Of a stretch of DNA of 64,000 bases, positions 1 through 8,564 are shown in pieces. A program made the translations under genes and the position numbers. The DNA is from Archaeoglobaceae archaeon (GTDB taxonomy: Archaea; Halobacteriota; Archaeoglobi; Archaeoglobales; Archaeoglobaceae), in contig JALVJV010000011.1 in assembly GCA_027028145.1 (NCBI GenBank), positions 163,014-227,013 of the forward strand, given 5' to 3'. Under the pieces are notes generated by a model. The model saw nothing but the letters and a program-made list of their open reading frames with translations, was not told the origin of the DNA and did not search any database. Numbering within the stretch: position 1 is the stretch's first letter; each line of letters starts with the position of its first letter.

Positions 1-1
1 C

Positions 2-835
2 GGCGCGCTTGCATCGATCGGCTTGGAACTTACGGATTACACCATAGAGGTTTTGGCTTACAGAAAGCCCGAAAGATTTGGAACGAAAAGAGAGATCGAC
101 GAGGAGTCGTTTTTCGATGCCGACTGGGAGACTTATCCGGGAACTTGGGACACCGTGGATTGGTGCAACGAAACCGTTGTAGCGGTTCCGAACTCACCGG
201 ATCCGGTTCTCTTCGGCATAAGGGGAGATGACTTCCATGCGGTCATGAAAGCCTTCGAGCTCGTAAGGACGGAGCCAATAGACAGATACATGGTATTCAT
301 AACGAATCAAGGAACGGACATGCATCTGATTCACGAAGATGAAGTTAGGGAAATCGAAAACTACCACTCATACATTCTGAGGGGAATGGTTATAGAAGAA
401 CCGCACGACATAACCGGAGGGCACGTGTTCTTTACGATAGAAACTAAGTTTGGAGAGATCAAGTGTGCGGCATTCGAGCCGACCAAGCAGTTCAGACATG
501 TAATTAGAAAGCTGAGGAAGGGGGATTTGGTCGAGGTTTACGGCTCGATGAAGAAGGATACCATAAATCTTGAGAAGATCAACATAATCGAGCTTGCCGA
601 GATATGGGTTGAGGAGAATCCGGTATGTCCGAAGTGCGGTAAAAGGATGGAATCCGCTGGCAAGGGCAAGGGTTTCAGGTGTAAGAGGTGCAAGACGAAG
701 GCGTTTGAAAAGATTAGAAGAAAAATTGAGAGGGATTTGGATACGGGATTTTACGAAGTCCCGCCTTGCGCGAGGAGACACCTTTCAAAGCCCTTAATCC
801 GGATGAAGGGCGTTAAGAGGCACATATTCAGATAG
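2..835 (+). CDS. tiaS: tRNA(Ile2) 2-agmatinylcytidine synthetase TiaS, 3' part
   Basis: Cut by the left window edge; the reading frame is open from base 2, so the real start lies outside and 277 residues of a roughly 420-residue protein are visible. TiaS uses ATP and agmatine to convert C34 of tRNA-Ile(CAU) into agmatidine so that it reads AUA. Visible are the conserved stretch around PGTWDTVDW, an OB-fold-like middle part, and a C-terminal zinc ribbon with two CxxC pairs (CPKCGK and CKRCK). The TTG at 23 should not be taken as the start because family-like sequence continues upstream. The next gene converges and begins one base after the stop. Confidence 0.9.
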   Translation, partial: GALASIGLELTDYTIEVLAYRKPERFGTKREIDEESFFDADWETYPGTWDTVDWCNETVVAVPNSPDPVLFGIRGDDFHAVMKAFELVRTEPIDRYMVFITNQGTDMHLIHEDEVREIENYHSYILRGMVIEEPHDITGGHVFFTIETKFGEIKCAAFEPTKQFRHVIRKLRKGDLVEVYGSMKKDTINLEKINIIELAEIWVEENPVCPKCGKRMESAGKGKGFRCKRCKTKAFEKIRRKIERDLDTGFYEVPPCARRHLSKPLIRMKGVKRHIFR

Positions 836-1552
836 CTAAATACCGTGGTGCAGAATCCTTGTTACCTCTTCCGGCAGATTCTCCTCCCTTATCTTCCTCT
901 CGACTTCACCCCTATCGAATTCGAAGTCGTAGATGGATACGTCCAAGCTCCTCGTGTCTATCAGAGCGAAGGTCGGGTTGTTGCCCTTCATGTAAAATCC
1001 ACATACTCCGGGGCATACCACTTTTCCGTAAGAAGTCTCCGCAATGAACGGCTCGTATCCTCCGACTATGAGCATCTCATACTTCTTCAGAGGTGCGAGC
1101 AATTGCTCGTAATAAGTGGAAGGCTGGTTTGGAAGGACTTCACCGTTTATCGGATCGAACGGACTGCCAAACGTGAACAGGAACTCGTTGTCTCCGAATC
1201 TCTCTGCTAAGAATCCCGGAACCTCGTTCCTAATCCAGCTTCTGCCTTCCTTCCCCAACTTCTCCCTGTTCCATTCTACCATGAATCTGTCGAACTCCGG
1301 AATCTCCTCCTTCTCATCCTCGCTCAGATCCTTCCATCTCGCAATGAGGTGGTCTATTCTTCCCCTCGTAGCTATTATGCCTCTCTCGATCATTAACTCG
1401 TAAACCTCTCTGGGATACGGCATGTAACCGAAAACGCCCAGAATGTAGATTCCCTTTATGTCCTTCCCTTCGTCTTTCAGCTTTTCTACTTCCTCAAGCA
1501 ATCTGTTCAGCGCAATCAAATTTCCGTGCAAGTTTGAGGCTACTACGATCAT
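836..1552 (-). CDS. Metallophosphoesterase-like protein
   Basis: 238 residues. The N-terminus (MIVVASNLHGN) looks like the first metal-binding strand of calcineurin-type phosphoesterases but with N where D is usual in the DxHG motif, so metal binding may be altered. Later blocks (ATRGRIDH in place of the usual GNHD-type motif, IVGGYEPF, CPGVCGF) resemble the rest of the fold in degenerate form. The start is set by a strong ribosome site, GGAGGTGA, a few bases before the ATG at 1552; a TTG six codons upstream lies before that site and is rejected. Substrate unknown; it could be a non-catalytic relative. Confidence 0.7.
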   Translation of the reverse strand: MIVVASNLHGNLIALNRLLEEVEKLKDEGKDIKGIYILGVFGYMPYPREVYELMIERGIIATRGRIDHLIARWKDLSEDEKEEIPEFDRFMVEWNREKLGKEGRSWIRNEVPGFLAERFGDNEFLFTFGSPFDPINGEVLPNQPSTYYEQLLAPLKKYEMLIVGGYEPFIAETSYGKVVCPGVCGFYMKGNNPTFALIDTRSLDVSIYDFEFDRGEVERKIREENLPEEVTRILHHGI

Positions 1553-1638
1553 TCTATCACCTCCGCTCAAACAATGAGCTTAGCTTATAAATATTTTAGG
1601 ACAAAGCTTTAAATATTTAATAATCGAACCTTATAGAG

Positions 1639-2106
1639 ATGATAGCCCTTCTATTAGCCCTGATATTTGCAATCATGCTGATATCTCTACTTAGCCTCTT
1701 CATGTGGCTCAGTCTTAAGGGTGTGGGGAGAGACAGAAAGTTTTTGGACGTTCTATTGGTCAACATAATTGCCGTGGTGTTCTGCGGTATAATCTACTGG
1801 ATTATGAGTTTGGTTCCCACGTATGCCATGTTCGCTTCGATTGCAACCGGATTGATCTACGTGATCCTGATCAGATCCGTTTTGAGCATTCGACTGTGGG
1901 AAGCTTTGCTCGTAATATTTTTCTCGGCTTTCGCATCCTCACTCGTGCTGTTCGGAATCGCACACATCACAAAGATCGGATTATTCGAAGACTGGGCTTA
2001 TCAGCTTCTGAAGCTTGAAATAGCCGCGGATCTCATCAAATATCTGATAAAGAACTATCACTTAATCGTCGAGCAGTTCGAAAAGCTTATAAAAATCAGT
2101 AGATGA
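1639..2106 (+). CDS. Hypothetical integral membrane protein (four predicted helices)
   Basis: 155 residues with four strongly hydrophobic segments (about residues 2-27, 37-56, 62-82 and 90-113) and a charged amphipathic C-terminus (LKLEIAADLIKYLIKNYH). No family recognised. An AT-rich TATA-like stretch (GCTTTAAATATTTAAT) lies about 25-30 bases before the ATG, fitting a leaderless message. Its 3' end overlaps the end of hisG by 11 bases, tail to tail. It is divergent from the phosphoesterase gene, each with its own TATA-like box. Confidence 0.65.
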   Translation: MIALLLALIFAIMLISLLSLFMWLSLKGVGRDRKFLDVLLVNIIAVVFCGIIYWIMSLVPTYAMFASIATGLIYVILIRSVLSIRLWEALLVIFFSAFASSLVLFGIAHITKIGLFEDWAYQLLKLEIAADLIKYLIKNYHLIVEQFEKLIKISR

Positions 2107-2941
2107 GTCTCTGAACAGGAATTATCAGAATATCCCTCGCTCCAACCTTTTTGAGTTGTTCCAGAACTTCGAAAAGCTTATCCTCGTGAACGACAACGTG
2201 AACGGCTAACATGTTCTCGTCTGATTCAACCTTCATGACCGTTGGCCCTTTCAAGCCCGGAACTATCCTCTTAACGTCCTCCAACGCACATTCCGGCACG
2301 TTCATCATCAGATACATCATACCCCTTGCATTCAAAACGCCCCGAATTGACGTTACCAAGGCTTTAACCTCGAAGCTTTCCCTCCACTCCTTGTTCACGA
2401 TCAGAACGGCTTCGGTCTCAAGAACCTCCTCGATCACTCTCAGGTTGTTGATCTTGAGAGTCGTGCCGGTTGATGTTAAATCCAAAATAGCATCCGCAAC
2501 TCCGATCTGCGGAGCGTTCTCGCATGCCCCCGAAACTTCAACTATCTCGACTTCTATCCCCTTTTCATCAAAAAATCTCTTGGCGATGTTTCTGAATTCC
2601 GTAGCAACTCTCATACCTTCGAGATCTTCAATGGATCTTACTCTCGATTCCGCCGGAACAGCGATAACCAATTTGGCTTTTCCGAATCCCAATTTGAGCA
2701 GAACGTCCACATCCACACCAGATTCGACTACCATGTCGTAGCCCGTAATTCCAGCCTGAGCGGCGTTCATGTAAACGTATTCCGGAATGTCCTTAGCTCT
2801 CGCAAAGAGAACGTTTATGTTTGGATTGTTCGTCGAAACTATCAGTTTCCTCTCCTCGATTTCCGGCTTAATTCCGGCCTGCTTGAGCAGTTCTAAGGCT
2901 GGCTGGCTCAACCTTCCCTTATTCGGAACGGCTATGATCAT
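2096..2941 (-). CDS. hisG: ATP phosphoribosyltransferase HisG (long form)
   Basis: 281 residues, the length of the long HisG form, which carries its own C-terminal ACT-like regulatory domain (from about residue 205, ending VGARDILIIPVQRLIY) and does not need HisZ. It catalyses the first step of histidine synthesis, ATP plus PRPP to phosphoribosyl-ATP. MIIAVPNKGRLSQPALELL and the DLTSTGTTL PRPP-binding loop near residue 155 are typical. The start ATG overlaps the livM stop by four bases (ATGA), so it is translationally coupled to an amino acid importer rather than placed with other his genes. Confidence 0.95.
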   Translation of the reverse strand: MIIAVPNKGRLSQPALELLKQAGIKPEIEERKLIVSTNNPNINVLFARAKDIPEYVYMNAAQAGITGYDMVVESGVDVDVLLKLGFGKAKLVIAVPAESRVRSIEDLEGMRVATEFRNIAKRFFDEKGIEVEIVEVSGACENAPQIGVADAILDLTSTGTTLKINNLRVIEEVLETEAVLIVNKEWRESFEVKALVTSIRGVLNARGMMYLMMNVPECALEDVKRIVPGLKGPTVMKVESDENMLAVHVVVHEDKLFEVLEQLKKVGARDILIIPVQRLIY

Positions 2942-3879
2942 GAGAACATCCTCCTGACCTTCTCAAATATACCCTCAGGACTCTTTAAGATTATTATTAT
3001 CAGCAGAATGTATAGAAATATCTCATCCGAAACGTTCAGCGATAGTTTTTGGACTATCCAGACGAAAACGTAGTTCTTGGCGAGGTAAATCAGAAACGCT
3101 CCGACTATGGGTCCGTATATCGTTCCCAATCCACCTATAACAGCCGCCAGAATTATCATCAGCATCAGAGGGATGTCGAAGAGATCCGGCCCGACTGTGA
3201 TCCTGTAGTGAACCATCACAGCCCCAGCCAATCCGGCGAAGAATGCGCTGAGGCAGAATGCAATCAGCTTATACTTGACCACATCAACTCCGACGGCTTC
3301 AGCAAGCTCCTCATCCTCTCTGATCGCCTTGAGCTTAATCCCCAACGGACTTCTCACTACGTAAACGATCGCGACGATGCATATCAGCATGAAGATCAGG
3401 GAGATGTAATATTCCGCCATTAAGCTTGAAGCCAAAGAGTTCTCAAATCCGATCGAAAAACCCTCGTATCCGCCGAAAACATCCGAATACACGTTCAAAA
3501 GCTGTATGCATATTAAGGGAAGTATTGCGGTAACCAAGGCTAAGTAGTATCCCTTGAGTCTCAAGCATATAGCTCCGATCGCGAAGCCGAAGGCAACAGC
3601 CATCAGACCTCCGAGGATTATCGTAACAAAGATCGGCAGATGCGGAATCGCTATACCCAACCTCTCTGGATTTTGAAGTAAAGCCGTCGTGTAAGCTCCG
3701 ATCCCTATGAAAACTGTGTGCCCCAAGTTGATCTGTCCGGCGTAACCGGCTATGAGATCCCAGCTTACCACGTAGACGACGAATATGAACGTCAATCCTA
3801 ATAGGTATACTACCGACTGCGGGGCGAAGAAGGGAAGTATTGCCAGTATAATTAGGGATATCAGCGCCAGCCACTTCAT
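2938..3879 (-). CDS. livM: Branched-chain amino acid ABC transporter permease LivM
   Basis: 313 residues, almost entirely hydrophobic with about nine membrane segments. The stretch AGQINLGHTVFIGIGAYTTALL is the family hallmark, and GLGTIYGPIVGAFLIY near residue 250 contains the permease loop that contacts the ATPase. Second gene after livH with no spacing (livH ends at 3880), and followed by hisG with a four-base overlap. Works with LivH as the membrane channel for LivK-delivered leucine, isoleucine, valine or related substrates; exact specificity cannot be read here. Confidence 0.93.
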   Translation of the reverse strand: MKWLALISLIILAILPFFAPQSVVYLLGLTFIFVVYVVSWDLIAGYAGQINLGHTVFIGIGAYTTALLQNPERLGIAIPHLPIFVTIILGGLMAVAFGFAIGAICLRLKGYYLALVTAILPLICIQLLNVYSDVFGGYEGFSIGFENSLASSLMAEYYISLIFMLICIVAIVYVVRSPLGIKLKAIREDEELAEAVGVDVVKYKLIAFCLSAFFAGLAGAVMVHYRITVGPDLFDIPLMLMIILAAVIGGLGTIYGPIVGAFLIYLAKNYVFVWIVQKLSLNVSDEIFLYILLIIIILKSPEGIFEKVRRMFS

Positions 3880-4725
3880 TCACTCCACCCCGAACAAGCC
3901 CTTCGGTCTAACTATGAGTATGAATATTATCGTCGCCAACGCGGCAATTTCAGCCCATCTCGGCTCGTAAAACATCGAAATCGCGACCTGTATGAATCCG
4001 ATTATGAAAGACGCAATTATGCTACCACGAACGCTACCCAGACCGCCGAGTATGACGATGGCGAAGGCGTATATCAGAACCCTGAAGGCCGTAGCGGGAT
4101 TCACCGCATATATTTGAGCGTATAGGATTCCGGCCAAGCTCGCCAAGATCGCCGAGATCATCATCGTAACCGAGTAAACCCACTCGACGTCTATTCCCAC
4201 GAGCATCGAAGCCTCCATGTCCTGTGAGGTTGCCATTATGAACTTACCGACCTTCGTTCTCCTTATGAAGAGATCCAAACAAATTATTACTACGATCGCG
4301 ATTCCCAGTATCATCAGTCTGTTCGTCGGAACCGGCACACCTGCAACGGTAACCAATCCCGAAACGAGCGATGGGTAAGATTGGGATATGTCCTTGAATA
4401 TCGCCAACAGTATTTCTTTAACGAGCAAAGCCAATGCGAGCGTTATCAGAATGACCATAACTTCGTATTGCTTTATCGGACTTATCAAAAAACGGTAAAC
4501 GATCCAGCCGAATGCACCGACCAATAAAACGGCCGGAATTATCGAGAAGAATCCCAGATAGGGATAAAGGAGAATCGCAAAGTAAGCTCCTAAAACGAAA
4601 AAAATTCCGTGTGCGAAGTTAAGGATCCTCGCGACTCCGAATACCAAGCTGAAGCCCGAAGATACCAAAGCCCAGATCGAACCGATGATGATGCCGTAGA
4701 TCAGGACTTCCAGCATCCACCGCAA
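3880..4725 (-). CDS. livH: Branched-chain amino acid ABC transporter permease LivH
   Basis: 281 residues with about eight membrane segments. The N-terminal SGFSLVFGVARILNFAHG block and the ILGGLGSVRGSIIASFIIGF coupling-loop block near residue 225 identify LivH. It follows livK after 70 bases that contain A/T-rich sequence but no clear gene, and abuts livM. Forms the heterodimeric channel with LivM; the two ATPases are encoded divergently at 6205-7570. Confidence 0.93.
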   Translation of the reverse strand: MRWMLEVLIYGIIIGSIWALVSSGFSLVFGVARILNFAHGIFFVLGAYFAILLYPYLGFFSIIPAVLLVGAFGWIVYRFLISPIKQYEVMVILITLALALLVKEILLAIFKDISQSYPSLVSGLVTVAGVPVPTNRLMILGIAIVVIICLDLFIRRTKVGKFIMATSQDMEASMLVGIDVEWVYSVTMMISAILASLAGILYAQIYAVNPATAFRVLIYAFAIVILGGLGSVRGSIIASFIIGFIQVAISMFYEPRWAEIAALATIIFILIVRPKGLFGVE

Positions 4726-4795
4726 GGAAATTAAAAAAATTTAAGAAGTTTACGATGTTAAAGCAAGGCAAACGTTAAACCAGAGTTTTCAGATA

Positions 4796-6148
4796 TTAAT
4801 TTCGTTTTCTTCTAATTGCGTAGGCTAAAGCCAATCCCGTAAGTCCGACTGCAACCTCGAAGCCCGGTGTTCCCTTTTCTTCCTTCTTTACCGTCTCCTT
4901 AGCTCCACTCGGCTTTATCCAGTCTGGAAGGACGAGCTTTCCCGTAGCCATGTATTTCGGATAGAGCACGACCTGCTTTCCTTTCTGCCACTGGCATATC
5001 CAGTTTCTTACGAATCCGTCGCCCCAAACCAAATCGTGGTTTTTGGTGAACGCTATCTTACCCCTGACACCTTCGAACGGATGCGTCCTGTTGAACTTCT
5101 CGAGGTATTTAACCAGAACATCCGGATCGAACGGATTCTTCTCGCCAGCCTTCGCCGCCATCTCAACGGCTTCCTTGTATAGATAAACCGCGTCGTAGCA
5201 TCCGTAAGCGCTGTAAGCTTCCGGTAGGTGTCCATACTTAGCCTTGTATGCATCCAAGAAGTGCTTCATCTTATCGTTTATCGGTATCGGAACTCCCCCA
5301 CCGTCGGCTGTGTATATCTCTCCGAAGCACTTTCCATCCGTCGCCTTCCAGTAATCTGGATCTATCGCCGATAGATCGTGCCCGGCTATGGGTATCCTTA
5401 TCTTCATATCAGCCCACTGCTTTACTAGCGAATCACCCCTAACGTGGGCTAATATCGGAACGATGACATCAGCCTTCTCCTGAGCCTTGAGCAGGAATGA
5501 AGAGAAGTCAGTCTGCCCTCTCTCGGCTTTTTCGTCCATCGCTATCTCGTAGCCGTGTTTCTCAAGCAGAGGCTTGAAAACCTTCATTACGTCGTCAGTC
5601 CATAGGGCGTTGTCTCTTATTATCGCGACCTTCTTTATGTTCAGACCTTGGGATCTCAAAAAGTCGAGCATCGCAACCATGTCGAGCGGAAACGTAGAAG
5701 CGTTGAGACCGAGGGGCCTGAAGAAGTATTTGTAATGTTCGTAATCCTGAGCGACCTTATCCGTCAGCCTCGGCGATGAAGCGTCTCCGAGCCAGATCAC
5801 CTTGTGACCTTCCCTCGCCAGATCAGCCATCGTATCAAGCATCGAAAGAGCGACTCCGCTCGAAAATCCGCCTATTATCACCTTGCAACCCTCATCGACG
5901 ACTAATCTTCTGAATTCCGATGTGGCTGTGTTCTGATCGAGCTTCGTATCTGCAACGACCACTTCGATCTTTTTGCCCAAAATTCCTCCATGCTCGTTTA
6001 TCTCATCAGCGGCAAGTTTCACGGCATGCTCCATTGCTGTTCCGTATTTGGTCTCCATCGGTCCGATAACTCCTATTTTGATTACGTTTTCGGCACTCGC
6101 TATCGGCATGATCATTGCTATCAAGAGCATAGCTACGAGCAACCTCAT
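4796..6148 (-). CDS. livK: Extracellular substrate-binding protein LivK/LivJ-type with PGF-CTERM tail
   Basis: 450 residues. A signal peptide (RLLVAMLLIAMIMPIASA) leads into a periplasmic-binding-protein type 1 fold starting VIKIGVIGPMETKYG. The C-terminus is a PGF motif, a hydrophobic helix and basic RRKRN, the layout of archaeal PGF-CTERM tails that archaeosortase-type enzymes process for lipid anchoring. ATG at 6148 is preferred over an upstream TTG at 6169 because it lies about 27 bases from the centre of the palindromic TATA element, consistent with a leaderless transcript. Captures the amino acid outside the cell for LivHMGF. Confidence 0.92.
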   Translation of the reverse strand: MRLLVAMLLIAMIMPIASAENVIKIGVIGPMETKYGTAMEHAVKLAADEINEHGGILGKKIEVVVADTKLDQNTATSEFRRLVVDEGCKVIIGGFSSGVALSMLDTMADLAREGHKVIWLGDASSPRLTDKVAQDYEHYKYFFRPLGLNASTFPLDMVAMLDFLRSQGLNIKKVAIIRDNALWTDDVMKVFKPLLEKHGYEIAMDEKAERGQTDFSSFLLKAQEKADVIVPILAHVRGDSLVKQWADMKIRIPIAGHDLSAIDPDYWKATDGKCFGEIYTADGGGVPIPINDKMKHFLDAYKAKYGHLPEAYSAYGCYDAVYLYKEAVEMAAKAGEKNPFDPDVLVKYLEKFNRTHPFEGVRGKIAFTKNHDLVWGDGFVRNWICQWQKGKQVVLYPKYMATGKLVLPDWIKPSGAKETVKKEEKGTPGFEVAVGLTGLALAYAIRRKRN

Positions 6149-6165
6149 GTCCGAGCGTTGGGATG

Positions 6166-6183
6166 ACAATATTTAAATATTGT
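6166..6183. promoter_or_regulatory. Palindromic TATA element shared by livKHM-hisG and livGF
   Basis: ACAATATTTAAATATTGT is a perfect 18-base inverted repeat centred at 6174.5. The leftward livK ATG (6148) and the rightward livG ATG (6205) lie about 27 and 30 bases from its centre, the spacing expected if one symmetric TATA region directs two leaderless transcripts. No second TATA-like box is visible in the 56-base gap. A regulator binding the same palindrome would control both halves of the importer. Confidence 0.65.
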
Positions 6184-6204
6184 GTAAATGAGTAACAAAT
6201 TAGC

Positions 6205-6894
6205 ATGCTTAAAGTTGAAAACGTCACCAAGAGGTTCGGTGAAATAAGGGCCTTAAACGGGGTTAGCTTCAAGGTAGGCGATGGGGAGATACTCGGTATA
6301 ATAGGCCCCAACGGGGCTGGAAAGACTACGTTGTTCAGCATTATATCGGGATTCATAAAGCCCGATTCAGGGGATGTGAAGCTGAACGGGAGAAGCATAG
6401 TCGGTAAGAAACCGAACCAGCTTGTAAAAATGGGTTTGGTTAGGACTTTCCAGATAATCAAAGTTTTCAAGCACATGACGGTTGAAGAAAACGTGGAGGT
6501 CGCGAACTTCAACGGAAAAACGTCCGAAATACTTAAATCGGTCGGTCTGTGGAACAAGAGGAGCATGCTCGCGAAGAACCTATCCCAAGGAGAACTCAGA
6601 AGGCTCAGCATTGGAATGGCTCTCGCCACCGATCCGAAGATACTGCTTTTGGATGAGCCGTTCTCGGGCTTAAGTCCGAAGGAAGCTGAAGATTTGGACG
6701 GAATCATCAGAACACTCAACGAAAACGGAATTACGCAAGTGATCATCGAGCACAAGCTCAAGGAACTGTTCAACTTAGCCGAAAGGGTTCTTGTTCTGAA
6801 CTTCGGGAAGGTGATATTCGAAGGTTTGCCGGATGAAGCGGTTAAAAACGAAGATGTGATAAGGGCATACTTGGGCAGTGTCAGGCATGCTTAG
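6205..6894 (+). CDS. livG: Branched-chain amino acid ABC transporter ATPase LivG
   Basis: 229 residues. Walker A GPNGAGKTT near residue 34, signature LSQGE near residue 131, Walker B ILLLDEP near residue 151 and the switch histidine in VIIEHKL. It is shorter than usual LivG proteins (about 250 residues) because the insert between Walker A and the signature is compact. FQIIKVFKHMTVEENV is typical of the family. The start codon has no ribosome site and sits at leaderless distance from the shared palindromic TATA. Ends overlapping livF. Confidence 0.93.
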   Translation: MLKVENVTKRFGEIRALNGVSFKVGDGEILGIIGPNGAGKTTLFSIISGFIKPDSGDVKLNGRSIVGKKPNQLVKMGLVRTFQIIKVFKHMTVEENVEVANFNGKTSEILKSVGLWNKRSMLAKNLSQGELRRLSIGMALATDPKILLLDEPFSGLSPKEAEDLDGIIRTLNENGITQVIIEHKLKELFNLAERVLVLNFGKVIFEGLPDEAVKNEDVIRAYLGSVRHA

Positions 6895-7570
6895 GGTTGA
6901 GAATTTGAACGCGTTCTACGATAAGGCGCAGATACTCAGGAACGTAAACCTTGAAGTCGATAGAGGGGAGGTAGTGGCTGTTTTAGGTCCAAATGGGGCT
7001 GGAAAAACCACTCTGCTTAAATCGATCTGCGGGCTCGTTAAAACGAAGGGCAGAGTAATATTCGCCGGAAGGGACATAACAAAGCTAAAGCCTCACGAGA
7101 GGATAAGGCTGGGAATCTCGATCTGTCCAGAGGGAAGAAGACTTTTTCCTAACATGACGGTCGAAGACAACCTCAAGCTTGGGGCACTGCTTGAAGAATG
7201 CAACGATAGGTTGAGATACGTCTATAACCTTTTTCCGAGGCTAAAGGAGAGGAGAAATCAGCTCGTAAAGACCATGAGCGGTGGAGAGCAACAGATGGTT
7301 GCTATAGGCAGAGCTCTAATGTCGAATCCGAAGTTGATGCTTTTAGATGAACCTTCGATGGGATTGGCTCCGATAGTCGTCGAAAATATCGCCAAGGCTC
7401 TGAAGAGGATAAAGGAGGAATTAGGAATTTCGATTTTAATCGTGGAGCAAAACATAAGCTTGGCTTTCGAGGTTGCGGATAGAGCTTACGTTTTGGTTAA
7501 GGGTGAAATCGTTAAAGAGGGCTCAATTGAGGAAATGCAAAGTTTAGAGAGGGAGTATTTTGAAGTTTAA
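6887..7570 (+). CDS. livF: Branched-chain amino acid ABC transporter ATPase LivF
   Basis: 227 residues from the ATG at 6887; a GTG at 6878 is an alternative start adding three residues, but family members normally begin at MLxVxNL. Walker A GPNGAGKTT, signature MSGGEQQMVAIGRAL, Walker B LMLLDEPSMGL, followed by the family tail LVEQN and EGSIEEM. Overlaps livG by eight bases and is translationally coupled. Forms the ATPase dimer with LivG. Confidence 0.93.
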   Translation: MLRVENLNAFYDKAQILRNVNLEVDRGEVVAVLGPNGAGKTTLLKSICGLVKTKGRVIFAGRDITKLKPHERIRLGISICPEGRRLFPNMTVEDNLKLGALLEECNDRLRYVYNLFPRLKERRNQLVKTMSGGEQQMVAIGRALMSNPKLMLLDEPSMGLAPIVVENIAKALKRIKEELGISILIVEQNISLAFEVADRAYVLVKGEIVKEGSIEEMQSLEREYFEV

Positions 7571-7643
7571 TCGGTTTCGAGTTTGCACTCTTAACTTGAG
7601 AGTTTGTATAGGTTATTTTTACACCATCATCTAAAGTTAAATT

Positions 7644-8249
7644 ATGGAGGACGCCGCTAAACTTGGAGATTTGGCTTTGAAATTGGAGAGATACAGGTGC
7701 TTGATAACTCTGGCTTTAAGCTGGGTCATATTCGGAATGATCTTCGGCTCCATGCTAACGCTGGCGAACAGTCTAATGCTTTTGGGTTTCGGATTTCGGA
7801 TATTTTGGATTCTGTTTATAGTAGCCGGAGTTCTCTCCGGATACACTTACGGCAGATTTCTGAAGTATGCTCCACCCGAAAGCGATATCCGATCGAAGAG
7901 AAGGATTGTCGGTCTGATACTAATGTTCATACCATTCGTGATTGCGTATTCGGTGATTCCGAGGATTTCCCACGTGAACTCCCTATACTTCAGCACCGCG
8001 TGGTATCCGTCGCTCGGCATCGGATTACTTTTATGCGGTCTCGTTGCGGAGAAAACGGGCGGGGCTATGAAACATACCGGAGCAATGATATCCGTAACGT
8101 CGCTGATACTCATACCCATCTCAAAAATGCCACCAAACTTTGACACCGTGATAGGAGCGGAGCTACTGTGCCTCTCGATGATGATGCTAATATACTTCGT
8201 AACCGCGGTCTACATATTTTTCAGAGCTCAGAGGGTTGTTTACTCCTGA
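7644..8249 (+). CDS. Hypothetical membrane protein (about six helices)
   Basis: 201 residues with about six hydrophobic helices after a short charged N-terminus ([17 protein letters not shown]). The fold family is not recognised. It is followed after 20 bases by a small winged-helix regulator in the same direction, a pairing often seen where a small regulator and membrane protein form one unit. A T-rich stretch (TTATTTTTAC) about 30 bases upstream may be the promoter. Confidence 0.6.
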   Translation: MEDAAKLGDLALKLERYRCLITLALSWVIFGMIFGSMLTLANSLMLLGFGFRIFWILFIVAGVLSGYTYGRFLKYAPPESDIRSKRRIVGLILMFIPFVIAYSVIPRISHVNSLYFSTAWYPSLGIGLLLCGLVAEKTGGAMKHTGAMISVTSLILIPISKMPPNFDTVIGAELLCLSMMMLIYFVTAVYIFFRAQRVVYS

Positions 8250-8269
8250 CGGCACCGTCAGTGGTCGGT

Positions 8270-8488
8270 ATGCTCAACGACGACATAATCCATTCGAAGA
8301 GATTTCTCATAATGACCGTTCTATTCGTTTTTAGGGAAATGACGGAAGGAGATTTGGCAAAGGCGACCGGAATAGACTGGGGTAGTTTGAGCACACATCT
8401 CTCAAGACTCGAAAAGAAAGGATACGTAAAAAGAAAGAAAGCTATAACGAAACAGGGAATTAGGACGGTCGTAAGCATTACCAAATAA
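8270..8488 (+). CDS. Winged-helix transcriptional regulator, prematurely stopped
   Basis: 72 residues from the ATG at 8270 (GTG at 8261 is possible). The sequence is a compact winged helix: FREMTEGDLAKATGID (helix 2), WGSLSTHLSRLEKKGY (recognition helix), KRKKAITKQGIRTVVSITK (wing). It stops at TAA 8486-8488, just where such proteins usually continue into a final dimerisation helix. That helix is in fact present in the same frame directly after the stop (see next entry), so this is either a truncated regulator or a young pseudogene. Probably regulates its own unit with the membrane protein upstream. Confidence 0.7.
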   Translation: MLNDDIIHSKRFLIMTVLFVFREMTEGDLAKATGIDWGSLSTHLSRLEKKGYVKRKKAITKQGIRTVVSITK

Positions 8489-8557
8489 GGTTACGAGAAA
8501 TACAAGGAAGAGATCGAAAAGCTCAAAAGTATTTTGAGTAATATCGATTATAAATAA
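8486..8557 (+). other. In-frame continuation of the winged-helix gene beyond TAA 8486
   Basis: After the TAA, the same frame stays open for 22 codons reading GYEKYKEEIEKLKSILSNI and then DYK before a second TAA at 8555-8557. This is a charged amphipathic helix exactly like the C-terminal helix that follows the wing in related regulators (ITxxGYxxYxxxIxxL). A single base change from GAA, CAA or AAA would restore a 95-codon gene. Read-through of TAA is not expected in this group, so loss or shortening of the regulator is the simplest view. Confidence 0.65.
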
Positions 8558-8564
8558 GGCTATA

